DNA of 64,000 nucleotides from Podospora pseudoanserina (lineage: Eukaryota > Ascomycota > Sordariomycetes > Sordariales > Podosporaceae). The first letter of the stretch is position 1, and every line of letters begins with the position of its first letter. Positions 44,660 to 55,879 of the stretch are shown piece after piece. Under the pieces are notes generated by a model, which worked only from the letters and a program-made list of their open reading frames with translations, was not told where the DNA came from and did not search any database. The DNA is taken from assembly GCF_035222485.1 (NCBI RefSeq), contig NC_085920.1, positions 6,930,001-6,994,000 of the forward strand. Direction: 5' to 3'. A program made the position numbers and the translations under genes.

Positions 44660-47295
44660 TTTCAATGGCAGATGGGATCTATCTGCAGATTGGGTGTCGG
44701 GAGGAACGGGGGATGTACCGATATGTAAAGCTACCCGGGTAGCAGAGAAGGGGAACACCAGGTGTAGCTGTTGTGCAACGCCCAAGGGTGTTATTTGTGT
44801 TGCTGTCTCGGAGAAGGCAGGGAAGGAGGACAGAACGAGACAGACAAGACGAAAAGGAGCTTATCATAAGCAAGCATCAACATTTGCCGTTCAATATTCC
44901 CACGAAGCACATGTCGGTGATTCAGGCCAAGGCGGTCAAGCCAATGTTTAGGGGTCTCGGGGACTTGTCCCCAAAGATCGACGCGATCCAAGCCATGTTG
45001 CGGAGAAAGAAGCTATCAATAATGTTTTCCAGCCAGGCATCAGGCACCAGGCACCAGGCACCAGGCACCAGGCACCAGACACCAGACACCAGACACCAGA
45101 CTCCCGGGTTGCCTCCGAGGAAGGAGCTCCTCCGTGGGCAGCTGCAAGTCACCTCACATCCGGACACTGTGGGCACCCGTGACAATTTCAGGGAGGGAAG
45201 GTCCATTGCTGTCTTGCCTCGATTTCTCCTGGCCCAGCCGTCGAGGGTATCCTTGCCCTGCTGAAGGAGGAAGGAGCGAGCCATGTTTTTCTGTAGCACA
45301 CGATCATTGACTCACCACGGACCCCCAGACCAGTGATCTTGTGAGTTGTCTGAGCTGTCAGACGGGACTTGATGGTGCGCGGGCGACATGCCGGGCACTT
45401 TGATGTTTGCTAGATAGCTTCAAGTCCCGGGCAGAAGGAGTCAGGGTTCAATACTTGGTAGCAGCAGAGACCGTCCCCCGCTGGCAGTTGCACCCGTAGC
45501 TAGCACATGGCATGTCAAAGTGCCATGTTTGCCTGGTGGAAACTGCCCTGGCTGTTTTGAGTAGGTACGTGTCTGTGTCTGTCACTCAACCTGAATGCAA
45601 AGCGCCACGCATTTTATGGGCTGACGGCTAGATCTCTGCCCCAAATTCAAGTCAACCGTAGCAAGATACCTGAAACCGCCATATTCCATTCGATATCCGA
45701 CTCAGATAGACGGTCCCGATATCCATTGCGCCTCTGTCCCACTGACTACCCGTCCGTCCGCCATATGTGATTCATGCCTGACCGACCGCCTTTCACTGTC
45801 AAACACACACTGACCAATTCCGCCCACTTCACCACTCAGCTCTTCTTATCACCAACTCGAGCCCTCCCAAATGCCACCCCCAAACCCCGATGTCGTCCCC
45901 CCATCCCCAAACCGCCCCTCTCTCCCCTGCCTCAATGGGCCATCTAATCGGAAACCGCCCCCTCAACGGCTTCCCACATTAGCTCATCTCACTCAACACG
46001 AAAGATCCCCCAGAGTCGAGTAACACAGCATTCGGGGAGAGAAGGCAGTTAATTACCGCTGCCCACAGTAACCTTACGTGCGAAACAGAACTCCCATCCT
46101 TTGTCCTCCCCCACTCCTCTCCACAATCGTCGACGCCTCAAATCACCCCTTACAGTCCCCCACAGACGCCATGGCTTATTGTTTCCCATTCCTATTCGCC
46201 TTTGCCATGATTTTAGCCCAGCCGTTATTTTCTACCGGCCGAAAAAGAAAAAAAACGTCCATGCATTGACCAACCCCCAACCCCCTTCCCCAGCGGCATG
46301 TGAGTGAGTGAATCTGCGATCGGATCTAGTCCCGACCGAGGGGGGCTGGATCGCAGTGAGAGAGGAGCGGAGAATTTGATCTAGGTGACACGATGAAGGG
46401 GGAGGGTGTTACACGGGGTGATATCGACAGGGAAGCGTAGGGTTACGGGAGTTGGAGTGGGAGATTTGATTTGGAAAAGGCAAGGAGTTCACCGCTGGAT
46501 GCTGGGGAAGAGTTTGGGTGACGGTTGTAAGTAGAGTAGAGTACCGGAAATTTTGGAATGATCGACTGGCAGCAACGGAGGGACTGGGGTAGGTACCTAG
46601 GTGGTGTGCGACTTTCCCTGGATAGTGGCCAGAGGTCCGTTGACATATGGTCGAGACTTTACGCTCCTAACTGTTCCAACCCAACCAAAGTGTCCGATGT
46701 CAATGAGCAGGAAACTGGGAGCTGGTTGTCACAGTTCTGGTTGTGACACCTACCTGTCAACCTCACAATCATCCAAGCCCCCCCAGCTAGCTCACAACTT
46801 TGTGTGATGGTGAGAAATGCCGCTGTAGTTGGTATCAAGTCAAGTGTATGAACTGGCAAGGCAGGTTCACAGCTGCGCTGGAGGGATTCTTGGCATTTGC
46901 CCCTATTTACCCCTTTTCGGAACTCACCCCATATTTACGTCTGCAGTGGTGACCAGAAGCATAAGTATGACGCCGCAATTACCAAGTTCAAGTATCATGT
47001 TCGATCGGCTAAGAACACGGTGCTCTGAAGGTATCATCGTTCAATTAGCTCAGAGGATTGCCTTCCGAGAAAGGTGGTAGTATCCGTGTCCTATCATAAC
47101 CCAACCCAACCACAAACAAGAAAGACGTGAGCTGTTCGCTCCCCCTCTGCCCTGTTCTCCAAGAGAGAGTGGTATATATCCAAATCCGAAAAGTAACTGT
47201 ACACGTAGTCATCTCTACACACCATATCCCTCTGGTGCTGGTATCTCCCTTTCACATGCCCAACCCTTATCACCCTCTCCCTCATCTCTCCACTC
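44660..47295. other. Intergenic region, 2.6 kb
   Basis: Between the MFS start and the ferric reductase stop, both on minus. It contains the 7-bp minisatellite described separately. I see no coding region or RNA gene. Confidence 0.55.
45034..45102. repeat. 7-bp minisatellite (CAGGCAC / CAGACAC)
   Basis: CAGGCATCAGGCACCAGGCA continues as about five CAGGCAC units, then four CAGACAC units, head to tail. The block change from one unit type to the other indicates separate expansions of two variants that differ by one transition. Confidence 0.95.
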
Positions 47296-50136
47296 TTACA
47301 ATGCATAGTTCTCTGTATGCAAAAAGATCTCCTCGAGCATGTCATCCCCCCAAATCTCGGCCTGCAACCTCGCAACTGTATTCGCCACGCCCACTCTCAT
47401 CGCCGGCGGCCCACACACAAACACCGCGGTCCTCCTCCCCAACACGCCCCTCCCATCCGGCCCTCCTGTCGCCCACTCCTTGAGCATGTACCCCAAATCT
47501 GGCCTCCCATACTCCACCGACCACCCGCCGTCAATCTCGTGCGGGACAGGAAACGCAAACCTCATAAGATTGCGCTGGAATTCGGTCGGTGTTTCTGGAA
47601 AGCCAAAATCAAACCCTGAGGGAGGGCCAAAATGGGAAGTTGGTCTTGGGCGGCGGGGGTCGCCGCCGACGTCGGTGCGAAGGTGGGCTAGTTCTGGTGG
47701 GCGGACGGGAGCAGTGGAGGATTCGCCTGTTGGTTCTGCTGCTGCTGGGGGCGAGGGGTGAGTGGCGAAAGGTTCCGTGCTGCCGGATGAGTCGGCGTGT
47801 TGGTGGCCGAGCTCGCTGGTAGTCGGTCGGGCGTCGATGCTACCGCCGCTGCCGGCTCCGCTGGGCCGGGGGTCGGACTCGGAAAGGATCTGGCTGTATC
47901 GCTTGCGGCCGGCAGGAGGTGCGTATTTGAAATGGGGAGCCGCATTCTCCCGGGCTAGAGGGGGGAAATGGAATTCACCGCCGGGTTCGCTCTTCTTGGT
48001 TGAGGGTGCCTTGCTGGAAGGGGCTGGGGGGTGTAAATATTGTTGCTGTTCGCCTTCAACGGGCTTGACCTCATCGTCGCGGCCTTCAAGTTTTCGAAGG
48101 GTTTGTTCCGCAACAGATAGCCTGTTGTTGTTGTTGTTGTTGTTGTTTGGGGGAGGCCCCGGTGGCGGTGGTGGGAAGGTGTGTGGTTGGAGATATTTCT
48201 GCTGAGGGAGCGCTGTGATGCGGTCCTCATCCTCAGCACGCAGCTCCCGCTCTCTGTCGGGGTCGCCTTGGGCCTCGGACATGATCAGGGCGCTGTTGCG
48301 TTTGCTAGCAATGTTGGCCACAAAGCCATCCAGCTTGTCGTGGAATGCATTGCTGAGCGGCCTGGGCGCACGACCATGAGGAATGCCAGAATTTGGCGGC
48401 TTCCGGACTGATGCGGTAACGAAAAACTTGCAAGTAACACTCTCAGGGGGCGCGGCTTCACGACAGATACGGAGCTCTTCCCGGAACCAGTCCATGGCCT
48501 CGAGCCGCTTGAGCGACCACACCACGACGATTTTCTTGGTGATGGCCTTGCCGTCCCGCATACGCTTGATCAGATTTAGCAGCTGTGACATGAGCGATGT
48601 GATACCGCTGCCACCGGCGATGAGGATGCAGGTATCAAATGCGGCAAGCTCTCGGCGCATACCACCGTACGGCCCGTCGAGAAACGCGCGGTAGGTGTGG
48701 AAAGGCCCCTTATCAATGGCCGTCTCGAGCACCTTCTTCGTAAAGCCTCCATATGGCCGGAACACCAGCACACAATCTCTGTACTCCTCGCCGTATTCAG
48801 ATGGAAAGTCTGCGCTGCAAAGAGACGAGATGGTGAAAGGATGGTTCTCTAACATGGAAATGCCCGGCATGCGTAGATAGACGTACTGGCCCGGCTTCCA
48901 CCTCATCTGAGTTGGGATGGTGATCTTGATGGCGTTCTCCGTCATGATGTTGATGGCAGCTTCGTCTCCAATCAAAAACGACATGCGCCATGGCTTGGTC
49001 CAATTCAGCTTGCAGAAACGGTACAGGTTGCAGAAGACGATGATGGCCACTGTCGCATACAAGTAGGCCCACGACATGAGAAAGTTCTTGGTATGCCAAA
49101 AGAGCACACCGACGTAAACGTAGCCGACTGGGATATGGAGAAGGATGAAAACTTCGTATGCCTTTCTTCGGAACAGTGGTAACGATCCCACACAAAGCCA
49201 CCCCAGAGGGACCATGCATGCAATTCCAGATCCATAGATGATGCCGCTACCGGGAGGAAACAGCGCCTCGAAGACCTCCATGCCACCATCCTCCCAGACC
49301 GGCTGGATGTAGAATGGGATCATGTGAATCAAGGAGAGAAACAGGCAGAGGTAGCTCAGCCAACGGTGGAATACGTTGAGTCTCTCGGGTCCAATGCCGG
49401 TGATCAGCGTGATGATGTTGGCCTTGGTGCTAGTGGCAATGATCCACGGTGTCATGGCAACGGCAATCATGCCGGACCGAACAGCCACCGGTGGTGATCC
49501 GAACCGGATGCTTTGCCAGTATAGGGGTTGCTGTAAGAAGCAGTAGACCGTGACGAAGGCCAGGGCGATAAAGGCGCAACTCAGCACCGCGAGTGAGGAA
49601 AAGGTGAAGCGGTGTTTTCTCCAGACAATGTCTGGCACTGGTCGATAAAAAACCCATCGGAATAACGCCAGAGTATCGTTGACAAATCCGACAGATGAAA
49701 AATGCGCTTTCGGCTTGAAATTCTTCTCCTCCTCAGCCTGCTGCTCGTCCGGAAAGAAGTGTCGTCGTGATTCAGCCGCCGTCTGCGCTGTCGCCCCCGT
49801 CGCCAGGGCAGCCGATCTATCCCACTCCGGTTCCATGCTGTAAAGCTGTTGAAAGTGCTTCTCCATATCCTGCTTGTAGATCGCCTGCCGAATCTTATCC
49901 TGCCAGTAGTGCCATATCCTCATAAACAGCGTCAGTCCTCCCAAAGCAAGCGCGAAATATGTCCAACCCAGCCCGTATTTCCCCGATTGGGACCACGGAT
50001 CTACCGTGAGTGCCTGTACTAAGCCCGGTGGACTGTTGGGTAAGAGCGGGATATTGATCCGCCTCACCAACCCGCTCAGGGCCTCAACGGACGCGTCGAC
50101 TGCGCTTCGTAGCGCTGGTCGCACATGTGAAGCCAT
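47296..50136 (-). CDS. Ferric/cupric reductase transmembrane protein (FRE family)
   Basis: One exon of 946 residues from the ATG at 50136. FRE proteins pass electrons from NADPH via FAD and two hemes across the plasma membrane to reduce Fe(III) for uptake. One N-terminal span (FALALGGLTLFMRIW) precedes the ferric reductase domain. The two heme-ligand helices each show H-X13-H: FHRWLSYLCLFLSLIHM and LHIPVGYVYVGVLFWHT. The FAD site reads HPFTISS, followed by YGGFTKK and the NADPH motif AGGSGITS. The C-terminal VFVCGPPAM closes the NAD fold. Between the two NADPH elements sits an insertion of about 280 disordered residues with poly-Pro and eight Asn in a row. No signal peptide is visible. Typical relatives are shorter because this insertion is small or missing. 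Confidence 0.92.
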   Translation of the reverse strand: MASHVRPALRSAVDASVEALSGLVRRINIPLLPNSPPGLVQALTVDPWSQSGKYGLGWTYFALALGGLTLFMRIWHYWQDKIRQAIYKQDMEKHFQQLYSMEPEWDRSAALATGATAQTAAESRRHFFPDEQQAEEEKNFKPKAHFSSVGFVNDTLALFRWVFYRPVPDIVWRKHRFTFSSLAVLSCAFIALAFVTVYCFLQQPLYWQSIRFGSPPVAVRSGMIAVAMTPWIIATSTKANIITLITGIGPERLNVFHRWLSYLCLFLSLIHMIPFYIQPVWEDGGMEVFEALFPPGSGIIYGSGIACMVPLGWLCVGSLPLFRRKAYEVFILLHIPVGYVYVGVLFWHTKNFLMSWAYLYATVAIIVFCNLYRFCKLNWTKPWRMSFLIGDEAAINIMTENAIKITIPTQMRWKPGQYVYLRMPGISMLENHPFTISSLCSADFPSEYGEEYRDCVLVFRPYGGFTKKVLETAIDKGPFHTYRAFLDGPYGGMRRELAAFDTCILIAGGSGITSLMSQLLNLIKRMRDGKAITKKIVVVWSLKRLEAMDWFREELRICREAAPPESVTCKFFVTASVRKPPNSGIPHGRAPRPLSNAFHDKLDGFVANIASKRNSALIMSEAQGDPDRERELRAEDEDRITALPQQKYLQPHTFPPPPPGPPPNNNNNNNNRLSVAEQTLRKLEGRDDEVKPVEGEQQQYLHPPAPSSKAPSTKKSEPGGEFHFPPLARENAAPHFKYAPPAGRKRYSQILSESDPRPSGAGSGGSIDARPTTSELGHQHADSSGSTEPFATHPSPPAAAEPTGESSTAPVRPPELAHLRTDVGGDPRRPRPTSHFGPPSGFDFGFPETPTEFQRNLMRFAFPVPHEIDGGWSVEYGRPDLGYMLKEWATGGPDGRGVLGRRTAVFVCGPPAMRVGVANTVARLQAEIWGDDMLEEIFLHTENYAL
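48121..48150. repeat. GTT trinucleotide microsatellite (poly-Asn)
   Basis: About eight GTT units on plus encode eight consecutive Asn in the disordered insertion of the ferric reductase. Confidence 0.85.
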
Positions 50137-53100
50137 GGTGTAATTTGTGTAGTGATTGTGCGCGTACGGGCGCGGGAGTGTGGCGGCCCCTGTAGAACGC
50201 AACCTCGATCTTGAAATGTCGTCGGGATACAGAGAAGCAGCTGATCTGCCGGCAACGGCCGCCGGTCAGACTTCGGTCGAGGAACACCGGACCCCCGATC
50301 AAAATATTAGAGCATTTAGTAGAGAGCGTGAGGCACAACTTGAAAGGCCATGAGAAGTGACGAAAGGGGTGTATTAGGGGCGACCGTCGGGAAGGAGCCG
50401 GGAAGGACGAAAGAATGGGATGGATCCGGCGGGGGGCACGGGAGAGGGGCGTAGGGAGAGTTATTATAATGCAGTTATATCTCCAATGTTGGTGTGGGGG
50501 AGTTGAGCGTGGGTGAGATGGTGGGTGAGATGCTGCAAGTCGCAAGTTCCGTCACGTCCACCTAGGTTTCTTCCACGGACAATTCCAACCGCCGCGCGTG
50601 TGCCCCTCCAGATGCGATCACAGTACCGGGCTGTTGGGCTCGAGATGTCCAGATGCTCTCCTGAGGCGGGACGGAATCAATATCAAGTCAGGAACAGGAA
50701 AAGTCGGACCTGGAAACTGAAGAATCCAGCGGTTCACTGGGCCTTAATATTGGTCGACCGATGTTCTGGGGTGCGTGGTGCTAGGTGCAATAGCTCACAG
50801 CTGGTGTCGCTGCACACCTGCATGTCACACGGTACGTCGACCCGAATCGGTAACAATCCTTGACACCGGGCGCTAGGTATAGGCTTGGCTGGGAAATGGA
50901 AGAGGAGAAAGGCAGAGCTCAGAAGAAAGAAAAGGAAAAGACGGCCGGTTGGGGGCCGTGAGGAAGGCTTGATCTGGCCGGGCTCGTTTCTGCGGCGATC
51001 TGTGAGTGTTCGGCACCGTTATCGCAAGAGGAACCAACAGAAAAGCTGACTGCTTGATGACAACTGTCGGCACTCGTGGAAAGGCAGGAGGTGTAGGACA
51101 AAACCACGCAGTTCTCAACGTGCGCGCGCATGCCGAACGGATGCTGTCCTCTTCAGTGAAGACTTCTTCCAAGCACAACGGATACATCCGACTTGTCGAA
51201 TATCCTTCCACTTGGAGCGGACAATTACCTATGCTTGGCGGCAGGGTGTCATCACGGTCGACCGCCATTGTGACCACCTCATGGCTGTCTTTTGTGCAGG
51301 TGGCAAACGACATGTTCGTCGACATGCGAATTGCGAACTGAGAAGGGCGCATTCTCATTCTCCACCCCATGAGGAAGAACCAAGACCCCAATAAGCGAGT
51401 AATTAATGCGTCTGTCCAACTGTTGGTGACCTTGGTGTGATGCTCTGGATGGTCACCACGCAGTCGTCAAATGGCGTTCGAGCATCGCCGTGATGGACGA
51501 GCAAATGACGGCGCGATGCTGGGAGATCTCGAAAAGGGCACAGTGGGGTTCCCCCATGCAAGTTCCCATAGCGGGGACCAGCAGGGGGCAATTGCAGCCT
51601 GGGCGGGTAAATAAGCCTCTTGATTGGATGCTGACTTCTCTTCAACCTCTCGCCCGTGTTCTCGGACTCGAGCTTTTCTCCCACGTCCCCTCATGATGCA
51701 AGGGATGGTGAACCTCACTGAAGATGATTCTCGATGCAGCATTCCAGAACGCGCTGACTCGTGGCACTGAAGATTCTCTGTCCGGTAGCGGTGGTGTCCT
51801 GTGATGCGTGCTGTCCGTCATCCGTCAGCTGCTGTGTCTCTCAATGGTTCCAGCTCTCACTGCTGTTGCTGCCGGACGGGCATGTCAAGAGGTGACCCCC
51901 AGCTGCGGCCGCCCTCTGGTGAAAGCCATTGTTCAATCAGGTACGAGGACTGGGCCTCGAGTCGGCTCCGGCAGTTCGGGTCGGCCGTCTTTTGATAACC
52001 GCCTGAAGTCATGTGCCGGGTGGATGGGTTGAAAAGAGGCAATTAAGGAGATTTGTTATCCAAATCGATAGCTTGGGGCTGTTGGATCATCAACAGCCAA
52101 GCTCAGGACAGTGTGGGAAACGGGAGCTGAGAGAAGCCAAGCAGCCAAGTCACCCAAACACACGGAACGTCCCGTTCGCACTGACCTTATCTTGGTGGTC
52201 CGTGCGCTGTCAAGCACTTTATCGATCACAGTGGGATGCTTGGGCCTCATTTCATCCGAGTTTATGCTCTCGATGCAACGTCGAGATGCTCGGGTACCTC
52301 ACTCTGGGTGTGTTCTATTTATGGGGCTTGGTTAAACTGTCTTGGTACGCCTGTCTTACATTGAAGAGGGGAATGCTGAATCTCAACTAGAAGCGACACA
52401 AATGGTGAGAGCCTTGAAGCGAAACACCATGAGCCAGAGGTGAAGAACGAAATGCAGCATGTAAACAAACACAACCCAGCTACAATGTATTCAATGAGTG
52501 GTAATTGTCAAAACATCGCCCTCTGCCCGGAAGCCTTGCCGGTGGTACACTCTGTCGTGGCACGCGGTCACTGCGATGTTCATTCGTGTCCAAGATCGTC
52601 GCTTTCAACCAGCTGGCACCGGCTACAATGTATCCAGTGTCTCCCTTCCTCTTCATATACACCCGTTCAACGCTGTGATAGCAAATTCGAGAACCGTTTT
52701 TGGGGTTGAGGTGTTTTGCATAAGGTTATCAACATTGTGGTTCCCAAATACAAACCATATTCATCTGTACAATGTGGCAAGTGAAATGTTAATGAGCAGT
52801 GGTATGAACAACCACCACCAGACTTGGGCACCAGCTGTTTGGCAAGCCACATGCTACTACACCATCAGCTCTTCAACATTGACATTCTGAATAGTGGGGC
52901 AGCACAGAAGAAAATGTTCAAAAGACAGCACGGCGGTTCAACACCGCGAAGCTATTGTTTTCACCTCATCTATGCGTTTGTTCCCCCGGGTAGGCAGAAT
53001 ATTTCTGAAATGGTGGTGTTTGAGCAGAAGCAGCCACAATATTTAAAGTATGAGGCTTATTCCCAAACAAGCAATTCAGGACACATGCTGTCATTAGCAT

Positions 53101-53210
53101 AAAAAAGACCCTGCAATAAACATACCCCAGCTCCCCATCTCACATGACCCCAGCCCAACAAGAAACAAATACCCATTTGAAGCCCTAAACCGAAACACTC
53201 CTAACCCACG
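50137..53210. other. Intergenic region, 3.1 kb
   Basis: Upstream of the ferric reductase. The first few hundred bases should be its promoter. Open frames on both strands are short, many lack an ATG, and none resembles a known protein. The segment 52400-53200 is richer in A+T than its surroundings. No repeat was noticed. Confidence 0.5.
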
Positions 53211-53531
53211 CTAACCCACCAGTCCAGTCTTATGTTGATGAAACTCAAGATGAAGAAGTATGCCGCTGAACACCGACAGTGGTCTCTCTTTCGAGATACC
53301 TCTCATCTTCAATGGACGCATCTCGTACATGAGGTCAAGCTGTACGAAAGAGCAGATGAATCCGAAGGTACCAATGACTATTGCGATAGATCCAAGTACA
53401 ATCTCCACTGTGACTGCATCAAGGTGAGGTTTCCGTGTGGAGACATCTAACCTGGAGAGTATCACTGGGACACAGCGGAGAATCTTTTTCACTTGATCGG
53501 AAGGGGTTGAGAGATTGTGTGTTCTCGCCAT
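53211..53531 (-). CDS. Possible small membrane protein, unknown
   Basis: From the ATG at 53531 the frame encodes 106 residues: a polar basic N-terminus (MARTHNLSTPSDQVKKIL), one hydrophobic span near 48-68 (VEIVLGSIAIVIGTFGFICS) and a basic C-terminus. The frame is open for another 94 codons upstream. The span is well formed, but there is no family match that I know, so this is a weak candidate. Confidence 0.3.
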   Translation of the reverse strand: MARTHNLSTPSDQVKKILRCVPVILSRLDVSTRKPHLDAVTVEIVLGSIAIVIGTFGFICSFVQLDLMYEMRPLKMRGISKERPLSVFSGILLHLEFHQHKTGLVG

Positions 53532-54036
53532 AGAGTATCGGCGCCATGCTATATAGTCTTTGGGCAATGATTTTCTTGTGTTGGTATGCAAGTGATAATG
53601 TGTAGGTAATAGTTTTGGGCTAAATAAGCAGACAACAACGCTGAAATAGGCCGGGGAAAAAGGCGAAGACTCATGTGGATCAGTGTGAAGTTGGATTAAA
53701 GGTCTAGAGCAGGAGTATGTGTTTATGTTGAGCGCCAGATGATGAAGGAGAAGAAGGGAGTTTTGCTGATAATATACCAACCTGGGTAGGGCTGCCATCC
53801 ATATTAATGCCAAGAGATCGTGAGGGCTGTAACATCGTTTCCGTGCGCCCTCTCGGAGAAACCAATCAAAACACGAACGAGCTTCACTGCCTACGACGCA
53901 CCATGCAATTCACCAGGAGAAGAACTTCCGAGCAAGGAGGATATGCTATCTCATGTAGGTGCTGGTACATTTGGTCAAAGCCTCTTACACCTGCGAATCA
54001 GACAGCTCATAGGACAGCCCCAGCTTTCAGCCTCAG
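53532..54036. other. Intergenic region
   Basis: About 0.5 kb without a supported gene, between the weak small ORF and the oxidoreductase stop. Confidence 0.4.
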
Positions 54037-55341
54037 CTAAATGGTATGAACGACAACAGGATGAGTGTTGGGCCCATGATATCCTAGACCTCTTACATCC
54101 ACCCTTGTCTCCTTTCCTTCCACCAAATCTGCCATGACGACACCTGTCCCCAGACTCATCGCAATCCCCCAAGGCCCATGCCCGGCCGCAACCCAAACTC
54201 CCCCGTCCCCAACACTGATCCCGAGGTCCTCCCCTGTGATCTGCGATACAATCGGCGCCCCCCACTCCGTCACAGGCCGGAAACACAACCCCTCCCTCAC
54301 AACCTCCAAGCCCCCATCACCACCCTTTATAATATCCCCCACCGCCTCCCTCAGCAACCCTCTCTGCTCATCCAACGGCCTGGCTTTCCCCTTCTCCGGA
54401 TCCTGAACCTCCAAAGTAGAATCATTCAACCCCGCAAAATAAACCTCCCCTCCTCCGCCTAACCTCGAAAACATCTCCGGACAGAAGTTCTTTTCATGCG
54501 TAGTAAAAACAGCATGACACTCTTCCTCCCCCTCTCTTGTATCCCAAATTGGTGTCCGAACGACAATACTATGCCCAGCCAAACTCCCCACCCTCATCCC
54601 TACCTTTGCCTGGGGAAACAGCGTTCTAAACACCTTTGGTGTCCAAACCCCAGCTGTAATCACAACTCTATTCCCCTTCACAACCCTCTCACTCCCATCT
54701 TTCAAGTCCCTCACTTTCACCCCCTTAACCTCCCCTGTAAGATCATCCCTCACCAACCCCGTCGCCTTCGCAGGCTGTAGCACCTTCCCCCCTCTTTTCA
54801 TCACCTCCCCCAACAACCACTGACAGAGTCGTAAAGGATCAACCTGCGCCGTAGTCCCCTCCTCACTGATAACCTCGACTTTATCCCCCTCCTTCTTCTT
54901 CAACCAACCCGGTCTCCTCGCCTCGTCATGTTCCGCCTCCACAGGCGCGGCATTAACCCTTGACGTCCCACTTCTCAACCAGTCATCACCCCGTTTCTGC
55001 TGCTTTGATCCGTCATGGTGCTGGATATAAGAGATGCAGATAGAGGGTGTGTACCCCCAATTTTCTCTGCCGTTGTTTTCAGCTGCCAGGCGGGCGTGTT
55101 CGTTGAACGAAAGGGCGCCGAGGGGGGTGAGGGAGGGGGAGAACCAATCTTTTGCGAGGAAGCCACCTGCGAAGCCAGAGGCAGAGGAGAAGAGTTCCGG
55201 GGAGGGATCGATGAGGGTTATGGGGTTGGTGTTGGTTGGTGAGAGGGAGAGGTAGTAGGCTGTGGAGAGGCCTATAATGCCGCAGCCGAGGATGATGATG
55301 TTGTCGTTGGGGTCGATGGTGGTGGTGGTGATGATGGTCAT
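54037..55341 (-). CDS. FAD-dependent oxidoreductase, DAO family
   Basis: One exon of 434 residues from the ATG at 55341 (context CTCACCATGACC). The D-amino-acid oxidase-type fold is shown by the N-terminal dinucleotide motif IIILGCGIIGLSTAYYL, an acidic end of strand two in LIDPSPEL, GFAGGFLAKDWF, the central RVVITAGVWTPKV strand and a C-terminal GVWVAAGHGPWGIAMSLGTG that closes the FAD site. Members oxidise secondary or tertiary amines or amino acids to imines. Relatives of this type in yeasts are uncharacterised oxidoreductases, so the substrate is not known. No signal peptide is present; the C-terminus HTI is not a clear peroxisomal signal. The gene diverges from the SDR gene 0.5 kb away. 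Confidence 0.88.
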   Translation of the reverse strand: MTIITTTTIDPNDNIIILGCGIIGLSTAYYLSLSPTNTNPITLIDPSPELFSSASGFAGGFLAKDWFSPSLTPLGALSFNEHARLAAENNGRENWGYTPSICISYIQHHDGSKQQKRGDDWLRSGTSRVNAAPVEAEHDEARRPGWLKKKEGDKVEVISEEGTTAQVDPLRLCQWLLGEVMKRGGKVLQPAKATGLVRDDLTGEVKGVKVRDLKDGSERVVKGNRVVITAGVWTPKVFRTLFPQAKVGMRVGSLAGHSIVVRTPIWDTREGEEECHAVFTTHEKNFCPEMFSRLGGGGEVYFAGLNDSTLEVQDPEKGKARPLDEQRGLLREAVGDIIKGGDGGLEVVREGLCFRPVTEWGAPIVSQITGEDLGISVGDGGVWVAAGHGPWGIAMSLGTGVVMADLVEGKETRVDVRGLGYHGPNTHPVVVHTI

Positions 55342-55879
55342 GGTGAGGTTGAAGGACTGGTCGTAAGGGTGGGTTGGTTGTTTAAAATCTGAGAAATAGG
55401 TTGAAGTTAGAAGATGAAGCAAGTCAGTATCAGGGCTGGGGATTGAAAGAGGTCATGTAATGGTCTATAGTTGCGTGGAAACAATCGTATCTATGAAGAT
55501 GTTAGATGAACGACAAGCGTCACCTCCTCCAGATATCCCAACCAGCTCTCCACCAAGTAGCATGAATTCCATGCTTCTGAATGGACAATTCAGCAGACTA
55601 CCAATCTTCAATCATGCCCGAGCCGAATTCCCCATTCTGCGCCCTTGATTCGACATCTCTTCTTCCCCAAAAGGCAGTTAAATAGCAGAAGTCGATACCC
55701 CGCGCTCCACCCACAACGTCAACCTCAAAGAGGGGCAATCGAGTTCGAGCGAGGGGTGTTACCGAATCCCGAAAATCTGGATTAACGCTCTTCCCGAACA
55801 GCTACGCAGTCTACGCCAACTAATCACCGCAGGACACTATCCAAACTCTCCAAACCATACCACACCACCAGCAAACAAA
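55342..55879. other. Divergent intergenic region DAO / SDR
   Basis: A 0.54 kb shared promoter region between two oxidoreductase genes. The arrangement would allow co-regulation, but I see no specific shared motif. Confidence 0.5.

Noticed and set aside
47035-47090. tRNA-like text (TTCAATTAGCTCAGAGG)
   Set aside because: It resembles an A box, but no matching B box (GGTTCGAATCC type) or acceptor-stem pairing follows.
52400-53200. A+T-richer stretch as a RIP-inactivated transposon
   Set aside because: The composition shift is mild, and I found no repeat ends or degraded transposase or reverse transcriptase frames.
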